Shown in pieces: positions 46,188-54,853 of a DNA stretch of 64,000 nucleotides. Source of the stretch: an uncultured bacterium (GTDB lineage Bacteria > Actinomycetota > Coriobacteriia > Coriobacteriales > Coriobacteriaceae); contig CAJMLY010000004.1 of the NCBI GenBank assembly GCA_905214425.1, positions 1-64,000 of the forward strand. Direction: 5' to 3'. Numbering within the stretch: position 1 is the first letter of the stretch; every line of letters begins with the position of its first letter. The notes under the pieces are model-generated. The model saw nothing but the letters and a program-made list of their open reading frames with translations, had not been told where the DNA came from and searched no databases. Made by a program: the position numbers and the translations under genes.

Positions 46188-48938
46188 GTGAGCGATTGCA
46201 AGAGGGTTTACCGTTTTGGAACCGACGCCCAGGGCACCTGTGTCACTGAGGGCGACAAGTCCATGAACTTCGTGCTTGGCGGCAAGGGCGCAAACCTTGC
46301 CGAGATGAGCCGCATCGGCCTGCCGGTTCCCGGTGGCTTTACCATTACCTGCCAGACTTGCGTCGAGTACTCCGGTGCCGGCAACGTCTGGCCCGAAGGC
46401 GCACTCGATGAGATCGTTGCCGCCGAGGCCGACCTCGAGGCCCGCTGTGGCAAGAAGCTCGGTGACGACAATGATCCGCTGCTCGTGTCGGTTCGCTCGG
46501 GCGCTCCATTTTCCATGCCCGGTATGATGGACACGGTCCTCAACTTGGGCCTCAACGACGACTCCGTTCAGGGTCTCATCGCTCAGACGCAAAATCCGCG
46601 TTTTGCCTGGGATAGCTACCGCCGCTTTATCCAGATGTTCTCCAACGTCGTTATGGGTGTTGATGCCGACCTGTTCGAGAACGCCCTGACCCAGGCCCGC
46701 CTGGTCGCCGGTGTTCGCGTCGATTCCGAGCTTTCGGCCGAGGACCTTCAGGAGCTTGTCGAGACCTTCAAGGGCATCTTCTCTGATAACGTCGAGGCCG
46801 CCCTGTATCCCGAGCTCGAGGTCACCGGCGGCAAGCCCGTCTTCCCGCATGATCCGGAGCTCCAGTTGCGCCTTGCCATCCAGGCCGTCTTTGGCAGCTG
46901 GATGAACGAGCGCGCCTGCATCTACCGCAAACAGCACGGCATCTCCGACGAGCTCGGTACTGCCGTCAACGTCCAGGCTATGGCTTTTGGCAACAAGGGT
47001 GAGACCTCCGCGACCGGCGTCGCCTTTACGCGCAACCCGGCCGACGGCACTAAGGAGTTCTACGGCGACTTTCTGGTCAACGCCCAGGGCGAGGATGTCG
47101 TCGCCGGCATCCGCAATACCGAGCCCATCGCCGACCTCAAGACCACCCCGGGCCTCGAGTCCGCAGGTGAGGAGCTCGAGCGCGTGTTCCTGACGCTCGA
47201 GGATCACTATCGCGACATGTGCGACATCGAGTTCACCATCGAGCAGGGTAAGCTCTGGATGCTCCAGACTCGCGTGGGCAAGCGCACTGCCACCGCCGCC
47301 CTGCGCATCGCCATCGAAATGGTCGAGGAGGGCCTGATCACTCGCGAGGAGGCCGTGAGCCGCATCGATCCCGCGCAGCTCGACCAGCTTCTGCACCCGC
47401 AGTTTGACGCCTCCAAGAAGTACGAGGCGCTGGCCAGCGGTCTTAACGCCAGCCCCGGTGCCGCCGTGGGCGAGGTCGTGTTCTCGAGCGATGACGCCGT
47501 CGCGCGCGCCAACGAGGGTCACAAGGTCATTCTGGTTCGTTGGGAGACCAACCCCGATGACCTGAAGGGCATGGTCGCCGCCGAGGGCATCCTGACCAGC
47601 CACGGTGGCAAGACGAGCCATGCCGCCGTTATCGCCCGCGGCATGGGTACGCCCTGCGTCTGCGGCGTTGAACGCTTCCACATCGACGCCGCCGAGAAGG
47701 TCGTGCGCATCGAGGGCAGCGACCGCGTATTGCACGAGGGCGATGTCATCTCCATCGACGGCACCCAGGGCATCGTCGTCGACGGTCCCGTCGACCTGGT
47801 CTCCGCCGAGCTTACCGGCGACCTGGACACTATCCTGTCCTGGGCCGACGAGATTCGCCTGGACGAGACCTGTGGTCATGCCAACCATGTGCGCGTCAAC
47901 GCCGACAATCCCGAGGATGCCGAGCTTGCCCTCGAGTTTGGCGCCGAGGCTATTGGCCTGTGCCGCACCGAGCACATGTTCCTGGGCGATCGCAAGAACA
48001 TCATCCAGAGCTTTATCCTGTCTGACGATGAGACCGTGAAGCAGCAGGCCCTGGCCGACCTGCTCAAGGTTCAGACCGAGGACTTCCTGGCGATGTTCAA
48101 GACCATGTCCGGTCGCGACGTGGTCGTTCGCCTGCTCGATCCGCCGCTTCATGAGTTCCTGGATAATCCTCGCGAGCTCGAGGTCGCCATCACCAAGAAG
48201 GAAACCGCTGGCGCCGGCGAGGAAGAGCTTGCCGCCTTGCGTGCCCGCCTACGTCGCATCGACGGCATGGTCGAGTCCAATCCGATGCTCGGCCTGCGCG
48301 GCGTGCGCCTGTCCGTCGCCTTTAGCGATCTGCCGCTCATGCAGGTCCGTGCCGTGGCAACGGCTGCTGCCCGCCTTATCAAGGAAGGCGTCGACCCGCG
48401 TCCCGAGATTATGGTCCCGCTCGTCTCCATCACGGCGGAGCATGTCCAGACCCGCGAGGTCATCGAGCGCGTGATCGCCGAGGTTTCCGCCGAGGAAGGC
48501 GTCGAGCTCAATATTCCCGTGGGCACGATGCTCGAGCTGCCGCGTGCCTGCATGGTCGCCGACGAGATCGCCCATCATGCCGACTTCTTCTGCTTTGGCA
48601 CCAACGACCTCACGCAGACGACCTTCGGCTTCTCCCGCGACGATGCCGAGGCCAAGTTCATCCCGCTGTACATGCACAAGAAGATCTTGAAGGATAACCC
48701 CTTCGAGACCATCGACGCGGCGGTGCTCGAGCTGGTGCGCATGGCCGTCGAAAAGGGTCGCGCCATCAACCCCGACATGCACTTTGGCGTGTGTGGCGAG
48801 CACGGCGGCGACCCCAAGTCCATCAAGGGCCTGTTTAACGTGGCCGATGTGGACTATGTGTCCTGCTCGCCCTACCGCGTGCCCCTCGCACGCCTGGCTG
48901 CCGCCCAGTCCAAGCTCGAGGCGAAGCGCTCCGCCTAA
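46188..48938 (+). CDS. ppdK: Pyruvate, phosphate dikinase
   Basis: Interconverts pyruvate and PEP with ATP and Pi. The 916-residue protein has an ATP-grasp domain (FVLGGKGANLAEM; VRSGAPFSMPGMMDTVLNLG), the swivelling His domain with GGKTSHAAVIARGMGTPCV (the regulatory Thr and catalytic His adjoin), and the PEP barrel with GLCRTEHMF, GLRGVRLSV and CSPYRVPLARLAAAQ including the acid-base Cys. GTG start after GAAGGGGAAG. The pair with ppsR suggests energy-sensitive control of pyruvate metabolism. Confidence 0.97.
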   Translation: MSDCKRVYRFGTDAQGTCVTEGDKSMNFVLGGKGANLAEMSRIGLPVPGGFTITCQTCVEYSGAGNVWPEGALDEIVAAEADLEARCGKKLGDDNDPLLVSVRSGAPFSMPGMMDTVLNLGLNDDSVQGLIAQTQNPRFAWDSYRRFIQMFSNVVMGVDADLFENALTQARLVAGVRVDSELSAEDLQELVETFKGIFSDNVEAALYPELEVTGGKPVFPHDPELQLRLAIQAVFGSWMNERACIYRKQHGISDELGTAVNVQAMAFGNKGETSATGVAFTRNPADGTKEFYGDFLVNAQGEDVVAGIRNTEPIADLKTTPGLESAGEELERVFLTLEDHYRDMCDIEFTIEQGKLWMLQTRVGKRTATAALRIAIEMVEEGLITREEAVSRIDPAQLDQLLHPQFDASKKYEALASGLNASPGAAVGEVVFSSDDAVARANEGHKVILVRWETNPDDLKGMVAAEGILTSHGGKTSHAAVIARGMGTPCVCGVERFHIDAAEKVVRIEGSDRVLHEGDVISIDGTQGIVVDGPVDLVSAELTGDLDTILSWADEIRLDETCGHANHVRVNADNPEDAELALEFGAEAIGLCRTEHMFLGDRKNIIQSFILSDDETVKQQALADLLKVQTEDFLAMFKTMSGRDVVVRLLDPPLHEFLDNPRELEVAITKKETAGAGEEELAALRARLRRIDGMVESNPMLGLRGVRLSVAFSDLPLMQVRAVATAAARLIKEGVDPRPEIMVPLVSITAEHVQTREVIERVIAEVSAEEGVELNIPVGTMLELPRACMVADEIAHHADFFCFGTNDLTQTTFGFSRDDAEAKFIPLYMHKKILKDNPFETIDAAVLELVRMAVEKGRAINPDMHFGVCGEHGGDPKSIKGLFNVADVDYVSCSPYRVPLARLAAAQSKLEAKRSA

Positions 48939-48976
48939 CGTTTTGGGTATAGACGCCTAGCGTAGCCCCCTTCATG

Positions 48977-49010
48977 CCGCCCGCCTCATTCGTGAGGCGG
49001 GCGGTTATCA
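48977..49010 (+). terminator. Terminator after ppdK
   Basis: A perfect 12-base stem, CCGCCCGCCTCA with TGAGGCGGGCGG, closed by a TTCG loop, then TTATCA. The T run is weak. Confidence 0.7.
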
Positions 49011-49050
49011 TGTGCGGGTTTTGTCTTTTTGTCTGCGTAAAAAATTGTTC

Positions 49051-49078
49051 TTGCAGCAGAAACCCGTGCGTGTATACT
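49051..49078 (+). promoter_or_regulatory. Promoter of rplS
   Basis: TTGCAG (49051-49056), 16-base spacer, TATACT (49073-49078), 69 bases before the ATG. Confidence 0.55.
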
Positions 49079-49147
49079 TGAATACGTTTGTTCAACTACG
49101 TGCCGGCCAAGGTGGTACGGCACCTCTAGAAGAGTAAGGAATTGCAC

Positions 49148-49489
49148 ATGGATTACATCCGCGCAATCGAGCGTCAGCAGATCCGCGAGGACATTCCTCA
49201 GGTTCGCGTCGCCGACAACGTCAAGGTTCACTACCGCATTAAGGAAGGCGACCGCGAGCGCATCCAGGTCTTCCAGGGCGACGTCATCCGCATGGCCGGC
49301 GCCGGTGCCCGCGAGACCTTCACCGTCCGCAAGATGTCCTTCGGTGTCGGTGTTGAGCGTACCTTCCCGCTTCACAGCCCCAAGATCGCCAAGCTCGAGG
49401 TCGTTCGTCATGGTCGCGTCCGTCGCGCCAAGCTGTACTACCTCCGCGACAAGGTGGGCAAGGCTGCTCGCATCCCCGAGAAGCGCTAA
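49148..49489 (+). CDS. rplS: 50S ribosomal protein L19
   Basis: Large-subunit protein at the subunit interface. The 113-residue protein has [29 protein letters not shown] and [15 protein letters not shown], the normal family sequence. The ATG at 49148 lies 8 bases after AAGGA. Its leader contains a GTGCCG/CGGCAC hairpin (49100-49123) that could be an autoregulatory site. Confidence 0.97.
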   Translation: MDYIRAIERQQIREDIPQVRVADNVKVHYRIKEGDRERIQVFQGDVIRMAGAGARETFTVRKMSFGVGVERTFPLHSPKIAKLEVVRHGRVRRAKLYYLRDKVGKAARIPEKR

Positions 49490-49523
49490 GAAGATCGCAG
49501 CGTCTGTCCACTCGTTTGGACAC

Positions 49524-49553
49524 AAGGGTCACCTTCGGGTGGCCCTTCTTTTT
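49524..49553 (+). terminator. Terminator after rplS
   Basis: AAGGGTCACC pairs with GGTGGCCCTT around TTCG (one mismatch), followed by CTTTTT. A smaller TGTCCA/TGGACA hairpin lies just upstream (49505-49522). Confidence 0.85.
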
Positions 49554-49582
49554 ATCTGATTTGCATGCAAGGAGGGCCTGGT

Positions 49583-50371
49583 ATGGCCAACATGACGAGC
49601 TCGGTTTCGGCATCGCAGGTTGCCGGTGAGTTGGCGAGCGCTACGTTTGAGGAGATTCCCGCCCTCGTGGAGCATTATCGCGAGGACCCGCGCCAGCAGG
49701 TGATCAAGGCTTGTGAACGCGCCCTCAAACGCCATGCCAAAGAGCTTGCCGAGCGCGAGCGCGTCAATGACATGTACGAACTTATGCATGAGCTTGGCGG
49801 CGATGGGGTGGTCGTTGGTGTCGACGAGGTGGGTCGCGGATCGGTGGCCGGTCCCCTGACGGTGTGTGCCGTGTGTCTTCCGATGGAGCCGCGCATCTGG
49901 GGCATCAACGATTCCAAAAAGCTCACGCCGGCGCGCCGTGAGCTGCTCTCGGTGAAGATTGCCGAGGTGGCGACGGCGATCGGTTTTTGCCATATCGCGC
50001 CGAAGGATATCGATGAGATGGGCATGGCGCGTGCCATTCGTGCCGCCGTTGCGGGTGCCGTGGCCGATACGGGACTTGAGCCCGACTGCGTCCTCATGGA
50101 TGGCAATCCCTTGGGCGCCGTTCCCAACGAGCGCGACGTGGTGAAGGGCGATGCCAAGATCGCCTGCATCGCCGCGGCGTCTATCATGGCCAAGGTCACG
50201 CGTGACGAGATGATGGTCGAGTACGACGCCGAGTATCCCGAGTACCATCTGGCCGAGTCGAAGGGCTATGCAAGCCCCGAGCATATCGAGGCCATTCGCA
50301 AACATGGACTTTGTCCTCTGCACCGCGTGAGCTTTTGCGGAAACTTTCTGCAGACTGACCGCCTTTTCTAG
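49583..50371 (+). CDS. rnhB: Ribonuclease HII
   Basis: Removes RNA from RNA-DNA hybrids and single ribonucleotides. The 262-residue protein has the catalytic Asp-Glu in VVGVDEVGRGSVAGPL, INDSKKLTPARR, and the third Asp in LMDGNPLG, with GDAKIACIAAASIMAKVTRD. An N-terminal helical extension of about 70 residues is present. The ATG at 49583 is eight bases after AAGGAGG. Confidence 0.95.
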   Translation: MANMTSSVSASQVAGELASATFEEIPALVEHYREDPRQQVIKACERALKRHAKELAERERVNDMYELMHELGGDGVVVGVDEVGRGSVAGPLTVCAVCLPMEPRIWGINDSKKLTPARRELLSVKIAEVATAIGFCHIAPKDIDEMGMARAIRAAVAGAVADTGLEPDCVLMDGNPLGAVPNERDVVKGDAKIACIAAASIMAKVTRDEMMVEYDAEYPEYHLAESKGYASPEHIEAIRKHGLCPLHRVSFCGNFLQTDRLF

Positions 50372-50420
50372 GTCAATTGTGGAGACAGGGACCTCTGGGG
50401 TTTTATAAACCTGCTGGTAG

Positions 50421-50462
50421 CGGGCCGTATGCAACACCATTGCTGCGTACGGCTCGTTTTTT
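50421..50462 (+). terminator. Terminator after rnhB
   Basis: CGGGCCGTATGCA pairs with TGCGTACGGCTCG-side bases over 13 positions with two G-T pairs, followed by six T. The preceding bases 50378-50397 contain GACAGGGACC, a possible degenerate half of the REP-like core seen at 9867-9907. Confidence 0.8.
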
Positions 50463-50560
50463 GACGGCATTTGGTCAGCTTTTGGTTTGCTTCCGGTACT
50501 TACCCGCATGAAAGGTGCCCTCATCATCGGGGCAATGCAGTGTGCGGGAAAGGAGACCCC

Positions 50561-51046
50561 ATGAGTGCCGCAAGCAAAAAGAGCAAGACGCAGCAGCTCA
50601 AGGAGCGTTGGGAAAACGGCGAGCTCGACTGTGGGGCGATGACGCCCGAGTTTATCAAGGGACTCAGTCCCCGCGAGCTGGGTATGCTGGGCGAGCTGAT
50701 CACCATCGACTACTTTAACGAGCGCGGCTACACCTTGCTGGAGCAGGGTTATCGTTGCACCGAGGGCGAGGCTGATCTGGTGCTGCTCGATGAGCTCGAC
50801 GATGTCGTGGTGATGGCCGAGGTCAAGACCAGACGCGTCGCCCTGGATTGCACCACGCGGGTCTTTCCCGAGGAGGCCGTGGACGCCCAAAAGCAACGCC
50901 GCTACCGCCGCATCGCAAGTTGCTATCTCATGGAGCATTATCCGCTCAAGGCGATTCGCTTCGATGCCGTGGGTGTCACCATTCGCGGCGGGCATATCGC
51001 CGAGATCGAACACCAGTACAACGCGTTCGATTGGCAGGTGTCGTGA
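50561..51046 (+). CDS. YraN family (UPF0102) nuclease-like protein
   Basis: A 161-residue protein of the restriction-endonuclease-like fold. The core has LGMLGELITIDYFNERGYTLLEQGYRCTEGEADLVLLD and VVMAEVKTRR, with the E..D..ExK-type acidic pattern. Function is not established in general. It overlaps comM by one base in TGATG. The ATG at 50561 has AAAGGAG upstream and excludes 30 unrelated codons. A 40-residue N-terminal extension is unusual. Confidence 0.87.
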   Translation: MSAASKKSKTQQLKERWENGELDCGAMTPEFIKGLSPRELGMLGELITIDYFNERGYTLLEQGYRCTEGEADLVLLDELDDVVVMAEVKTRRVALDCTTRVFPEEAVDAQKQRRYRRIASCYLMEHYPLKAIRFDAVGVTIRGGHIAEIEHQYNAFDWQVS

Positions 51047-52569
51047 TGGCGTTCGAGACGTTTGCCGTTCACGCGGCCTGCATCCGCGGCGTCGAGGCGA
51101 TTCACGTCACGGTCGAGGTCTCGCTTGCCGGCGGCGTTCCGGGCATTCAGATGCTCGGCATCCCGAGTATGGAGGTGATGGAGTCGCGTGGTCGCATTCG
51201 CTGTGCGATGCGCTCCGCTGGGTTCGAGATTCCACGCTCGGGCATTACGGTCAATCTTGCACCTGGCGATATTCGCAAGACCGGTAGCGGCTTTGATCTT
51301 CCCATCGCCATCGCGGTATTGGCGGCCGATGGTCAGATTCCCCGCGACAACCTCGATTGTTGTCTTATCGCCGGTGAGCTTGGCTTGGACGGTACGGTGC
51401 TTCCCGTCAAGGGCGAGGTGGCGTTTCAGCTGCTGGCTCGCGACATGGGGCTGTCTTTTATCGCCGGCAGATCAGACCAGCATGTGCCACTCGCGGGCGT
51501 GGATTGCGGATTCATAGATCATTTGTCTCAGCTTGCTCATGGTATGGGCGATGCCGCGCGGCATTATCTGGATTCCGAGGGTGTGGAGGCTACTTTTGAG
51601 CCCGAACTCGACTATGCCGACGTGCTGGGGCAGGAGGTTGCCAAACGCGGCATGGCACTGGCGGCAGCGGGTGAGCTCGGTTTGCTTATGATCGGGTCCC
51701 CTGGATCGGGCAAGACCATGCTTGCGCGCCGTATGACCGGCATCCTGCCTGAGCTTTCCGTTGAGGATCAGCAGGAGGCACTGTGCATCCATTCGGTCTT
51801 GGGCGAGAACATCGATGGCTTATTGGCAGGTCATCGGCCGTTTCGAAGCCCCCATCACAGTATTTCGACCGCAGGCCTTATCGGCGGCGGGCGCCCGGTG
51901 CACCCGGGTGAGATCAGCCTTGCTCATGGCGGCGTGCTCTTTTTGGACGAGCTTGCCGAGTTTCCCACGGGTGTGCTGCAGACGCTCAGACAGCCTATCG
52001 AGCGCGGCTATGTGAGGATCGTACGCGTCGACGGGGCCTTTACCTTCCCGTCGCGCTTTCAGCTGCTGGCTGCGAGCAATCCCTGCCCTTGCGGCTTTTT
52101 GGGCGATCGCGAGGTACCGTGTCGCTGCTCGGCGGCGATGGTTGAGCGCTATCGGTCTAAACTGCGCGGTCCTTTGGCCGACCGTATCGACATGATGATC
52201 GATGTGACCCGTCCCGACCCCCAAGTGATTATCGAGGGTGCGGAGGGTATGTCGTCGGCCGAGTTACGTGACTACGTTGTGCGCGGTCGCGCTTTTCGCG
52301 CTTGGCGCGAATCCCGTATGGACGATGCGGATGCCGAGGCCGAGAATGACGAGACGCGGTCCATTGAGGGCGTCGTTTCGACCTTCGAGCTCGATGATGC
52401 GGCGGAGAAGTGCGTGCTCGGCCTGTCGAAGCGCACGCATCTCACGGGCCGCGGTATCGTGCGCCTGGTGCGTATCGCGCGTACGATCGCAGATGTCGCC
52501 GAGAGCGAGCAAGTGACGCAGGACCACGTGCTCGAGGCGGCGATGTACCAGGGAAGGAGGGACCAATGA
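51046..52569 (+). CDS. comM: ComM/YifB magnesium-chelatase-like AAA+ ATPase
   Basis: Helicase of the MCM-like YifB family that promotes branch migration in transformation. The 507-residue protein has an N-terminal Lon-type domain (VEVSLAGGVPGIQMLGIPSMEVMESRGRIR), Walker A GSPGSGKTML, FRSPHHSIS, Walker B VLFLDELAEF, and NPCPCGFLGD with a Cys pair. Coupled to yraN and dprA by overlaps. Confidence 0.94.
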   Translation: MAFETFAVHAACIRGVEAIHVTVEVSLAGGVPGIQMLGIPSMEVMESRGRIRCAMRSAGFEIPRSGITVNLAPGDIRKTGSGFDLPIAIAVLAADGQIPRDNLDCCLIAGELGLDGTVLPVKGEVAFQLLARDMGLSFIAGRSDQHVPLAGVDCGFIDHLSQLAHGMGDAARHYLDSEGVEATFEPELDYADVLGQEVAKRGMALAAAGELGLLMIGSPGSGKTMLARRMTGILPELSVEDQQEALCIHSVLGENIDGLLAGHRPFRSPHHSISTAGLIGGGRPVHPGEISLAHGGVLFLDELAEFPTGVLQTLRQPIERGYVRIVRVDGAFTFPSRFQLLAASNPCPCGFLGDREVPCRCSAAMVERYRSKLRGPLADRIDMMIDVTRPDPQVIIEGAEGMSSAELRDYVVRGRAFRAWRESRMDDADAEAENDETRSIEGVVSTFELDDAAEKCVLGLSKRTHLTGRGIVRLVRIARTIADVAESEQVTQDHVLEAAMYQGRRDQ

Positions 52570-53501
52570 TAGCCGAGGGGACCTTCGAGCTGCATCCAGG
52601 TGACGCGTTGTATCCCGAGACCGTTTTGGAGCTTTCTGATGTACCCCAGACGCTTTATGTGCGCGGCAACCCCGAGGTGCTTTCGACGCCTGCGCTCTCC
52701 ATCATCGGCGCGCGAAAGGCCTCGCCGTATGGTCTTGCCGTGGCAGAGCTTGCGGCAAAGGTTGCGGTCGAGGCGGGCGTGACGGTAGTTTCGGGCGGCG
52801 CGGTCGGTTGTGACCAAGCCTCGGGTTGGGCTGCGGTCAACGCCGGCGGCAAACACGTCGTGGTGCTGGGGACGGGCGCCGACGTGGTCTACCCGCGTTC
52901 GAGCGCGGGGCTTATTACACGCACGCTCGATACGGGTGGCGCGGTCGTGTCGATCTCTCCGTGGGGCATGGGGCCGCGCAAGTTTGCCTTTCCGCGCCGC
53001 AATCGCGTGATTGCGGCCCTGTCGCAAGCCCTCTTTGTATCCGAGGCGGGTATTCCTTCCGGGACGTTTTCTACAGCCGAGGCTGCTATGGATTTGGGGC
53101 GCGAACTTCTTGCCGTGCCGGGGTCGATCCTATCGCCCGAGTCGCGTGGCACGAATTACCTCATTGCGAACGGTGCCTGCTGCATCATCGACGAGGAATC
53201 TATCGAGATGGCTATCTCACGCATCTACGGCACCCTGCGCTACTCTCGCCCCGATGCTCCCGGCATTGCCGACCTGAATCCAACGCAGCAGACCGTGATG
53301 CATGCGCTCATCGCCTCTCCGCTCAAGGTCGACGACATCGCGGCGCTCGTCTCGCTCGATGCTGTCGGCGTACTCAAACTCCTGGGTTCGCTTGAACTCG
53401 AGGGTCTTATCGAGCGCATGATGGATGGAAGGTATGCGCCCTCCAAGTTTGCCCTTCACGCCCAGACGCCCTTCGGTCACAATGGAAAACGTGTCAATTA
53501 G
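52566..53501 (+). CDS. dprA: DNA processing protein DprA
   Basis: Loads RecA onto incoming single-stranded DNA. The 311-residue protein has the Rossmann core: LYVRGNPEVL, SIIGARKASPYG, VVSGGAVGCDQASGWAAV, VVVLGTGADVVYP and FPRRNRVIAALSQALFVSEA. A C-terminal winged helix (NPTQQTVMHALIASPLKVDD) is present. The N-terminal SAM-like domain of about 70 residues common to DprA is missing. ATG overlaps comM in ATGA. Confidence 0.93.
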   Translation: MIAEGTFELHPGDALYPETVLELSDVPQTLYVRGNPEVLSTPALSIIGARKASPYGLAVAELAAKVAVEAGVTVVSGGAVGCDQASGWAAVNAGGKHVVVLGTGADVVYPRSSAGLITRTLDTGGAVVSISPWGMGPRKFAFPRRNRVIAALSQALFVSEAGIPSGTFSTAEAAMDLGRELLAVPGSILSPESRGTNYLIANGACCIIDEESIEMAISRIYGTLRYSRPDAPGIADLNPTQQTVMHALIASPLKVDDIAALVSLDAVGVLKLLGSLELEGLIERMMDGRYAPSKFALHAQTPFGHNGKRVN

Positions 53502-53515
53502 AAAGGTGTTTGCAG

Positions 53516-54853
53516 ATGCAGTTCGATCAGGTGACGGTTATCGGTGGCGGTCTGGCGGGTTCGGAATGCGCGATCCAGCTGGCAGACCGCGGGTTTGCCG
53601 TAAAGCTGTGCGAGATGCGCCCCCAGGTGAGCTCTCCGGCTCACCATACCGATCACCTGGCAGAGCTTGTCTGTTCCAATTCGTTTAAGTCGACCCGTCC
53701 AGATTCCGCTGCTGGCCTACTAAAAGCCGAGCTCGAGCGCATGGGTTCGGTGCTGCTCGATTGTGCCCATCGCGCGGCTGTTCCCGCCGGTGGCGCCCTG
53801 GCGGTCGACCGCGTCAAGTTTTCCGAGCTTGTCGAGGCCGAGGTTGCCGCCCGTCCCAATATCGAGATCATTCACGGCGAGGTCACGCAGATTCCCGAGG
53901 GTCACGTGGTCATTGCCGCGGGCCCCTTGTGCTCGCCGGCGCTGAGCGAAGAGGTCATGAAGCTCGTCGGCGGCGACGCCCTTGCGTTCTTCGATGCCGC
54001 GGCTCCGATCGTCGATGCCTCCACGCTCGATATGGACGTGCTGTTCTCGCAGTCGCGCTACGAGGAGCAGGGGAGCGGCGACTATCTCAACGCCCCGCTC
54101 AACAAAGAGGAGTACGAGGCCTTTATCGAGGCGCTCACCACGGCCGACCGCGTGGTGCTCAAGGACTTTGAGGGCAGCGATCTGTTCCAGGCCTGCCAGC
54201 CTGCCGAGGAGGTTGCGCGCACCGGCAAGGACGCTATTCGCTTTGGCGCCATGAAGCCCGTCGGCCTCACTGACCCGCGTACCGGACGTCGCCCTTGGGC
54301 GGCGATTCAGCTGCGTGCCGAGAACAAGGAGAAGACCGCCTATAACCTGGTGGGCTTCCAGACCAATCTGACCTTTGGCGAGCAGAAGCGCGTCTTCCAT
54401 ATGGTGCCGGGCCTGGAGAACGCTGAGTTCTTCCGCTACGGTGTCATGCACCGCAATACCTTTGTCGACGCCCCGCACGTGCTCGATGGCACCTTTGCCG
54501 TGCCCGGTACCGGTGTGCGCCTGGCCGGTCAGATCACCGGCACCGAGGGGTACATGGAGGCCGTGGCGACGGGCCTGCTCGCCGCGCTCAACACCTATGC
54601 CGAGGCTATCGGTGCCGCGGGCGTCGAGCTGCCGCGCGTGGGCGCTCTGGGCGCGCTCGTGGGCTATGCGACCGATCCTGCCACCGTGGGCTATCAGCCT
54701 ATGCATGTCAACTTTGGCCTGGTGCCGCCACTCGAGGATGGTAAGCGCCGCAGCAAACGCGACCGCTACCAGGCTTATGCGGATCGCGCCCTCGAGGCCC
54801 TTGATGCCTATCTGGCCACTCGCTCCGATCTGTTTGGAGGCGACCGGTCATAG
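53516..54853 (+). CDS. trmFO: Folate-dependent tRNA (uracil-54-C5)-methyltransferase
   Basis: Makes ribothymidine 54 in the T loop using methylenetetrahydrofolate and FAD. The 445-residue protein has the FAD loop VIGGGLAGSECA, ELVCSNSFKS (with the catalytic-region Cys), VMHRNTFVDAP and GQITGTEGYMEA. The start at 53516 has AAAGGTG at a 7-base spacing. Placement between dprA and xerC is the standard Gram-positive order. Confidence 0.96.
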   Translation: MQFDQVTVIGGGLAGSECAIQLADRGFAVKLCEMRPQVSSPAHHTDHLAELVCSNSFKSTRPDSAAGLLKAELERMGSVLLDCAHRAAVPAGGALAVDRVKFSELVEAEVAARPNIEIIHGEVTQIPEGHVVIAAGPLCSPALSEEVMKLVGGDALAFFDAAAPIVDASTLDMDVLFSQSRYEEQGSGDYLNAPLNKEEYEAFIEALTTADRVVLKDFEGSDLFQACQPAEEVARTGKDAIRFGAMKPVGLTDPRTGRRPWAAIQLRAENKEKTAYNLVGFQTNLTFGEQKRVFHMVPGLENAEFFRYGVMHRNTFVDAPHVLDGTFAVPGTGVRLAGQITGTEGYMEAVATGLLAALNTYAEAIGAAGVELPRVGALGALVGYATDPATVGYQPMHVNFGLVPPLEDGKRRSKRDRYQAYADRALEALDAYLATRSDLFGGDRS

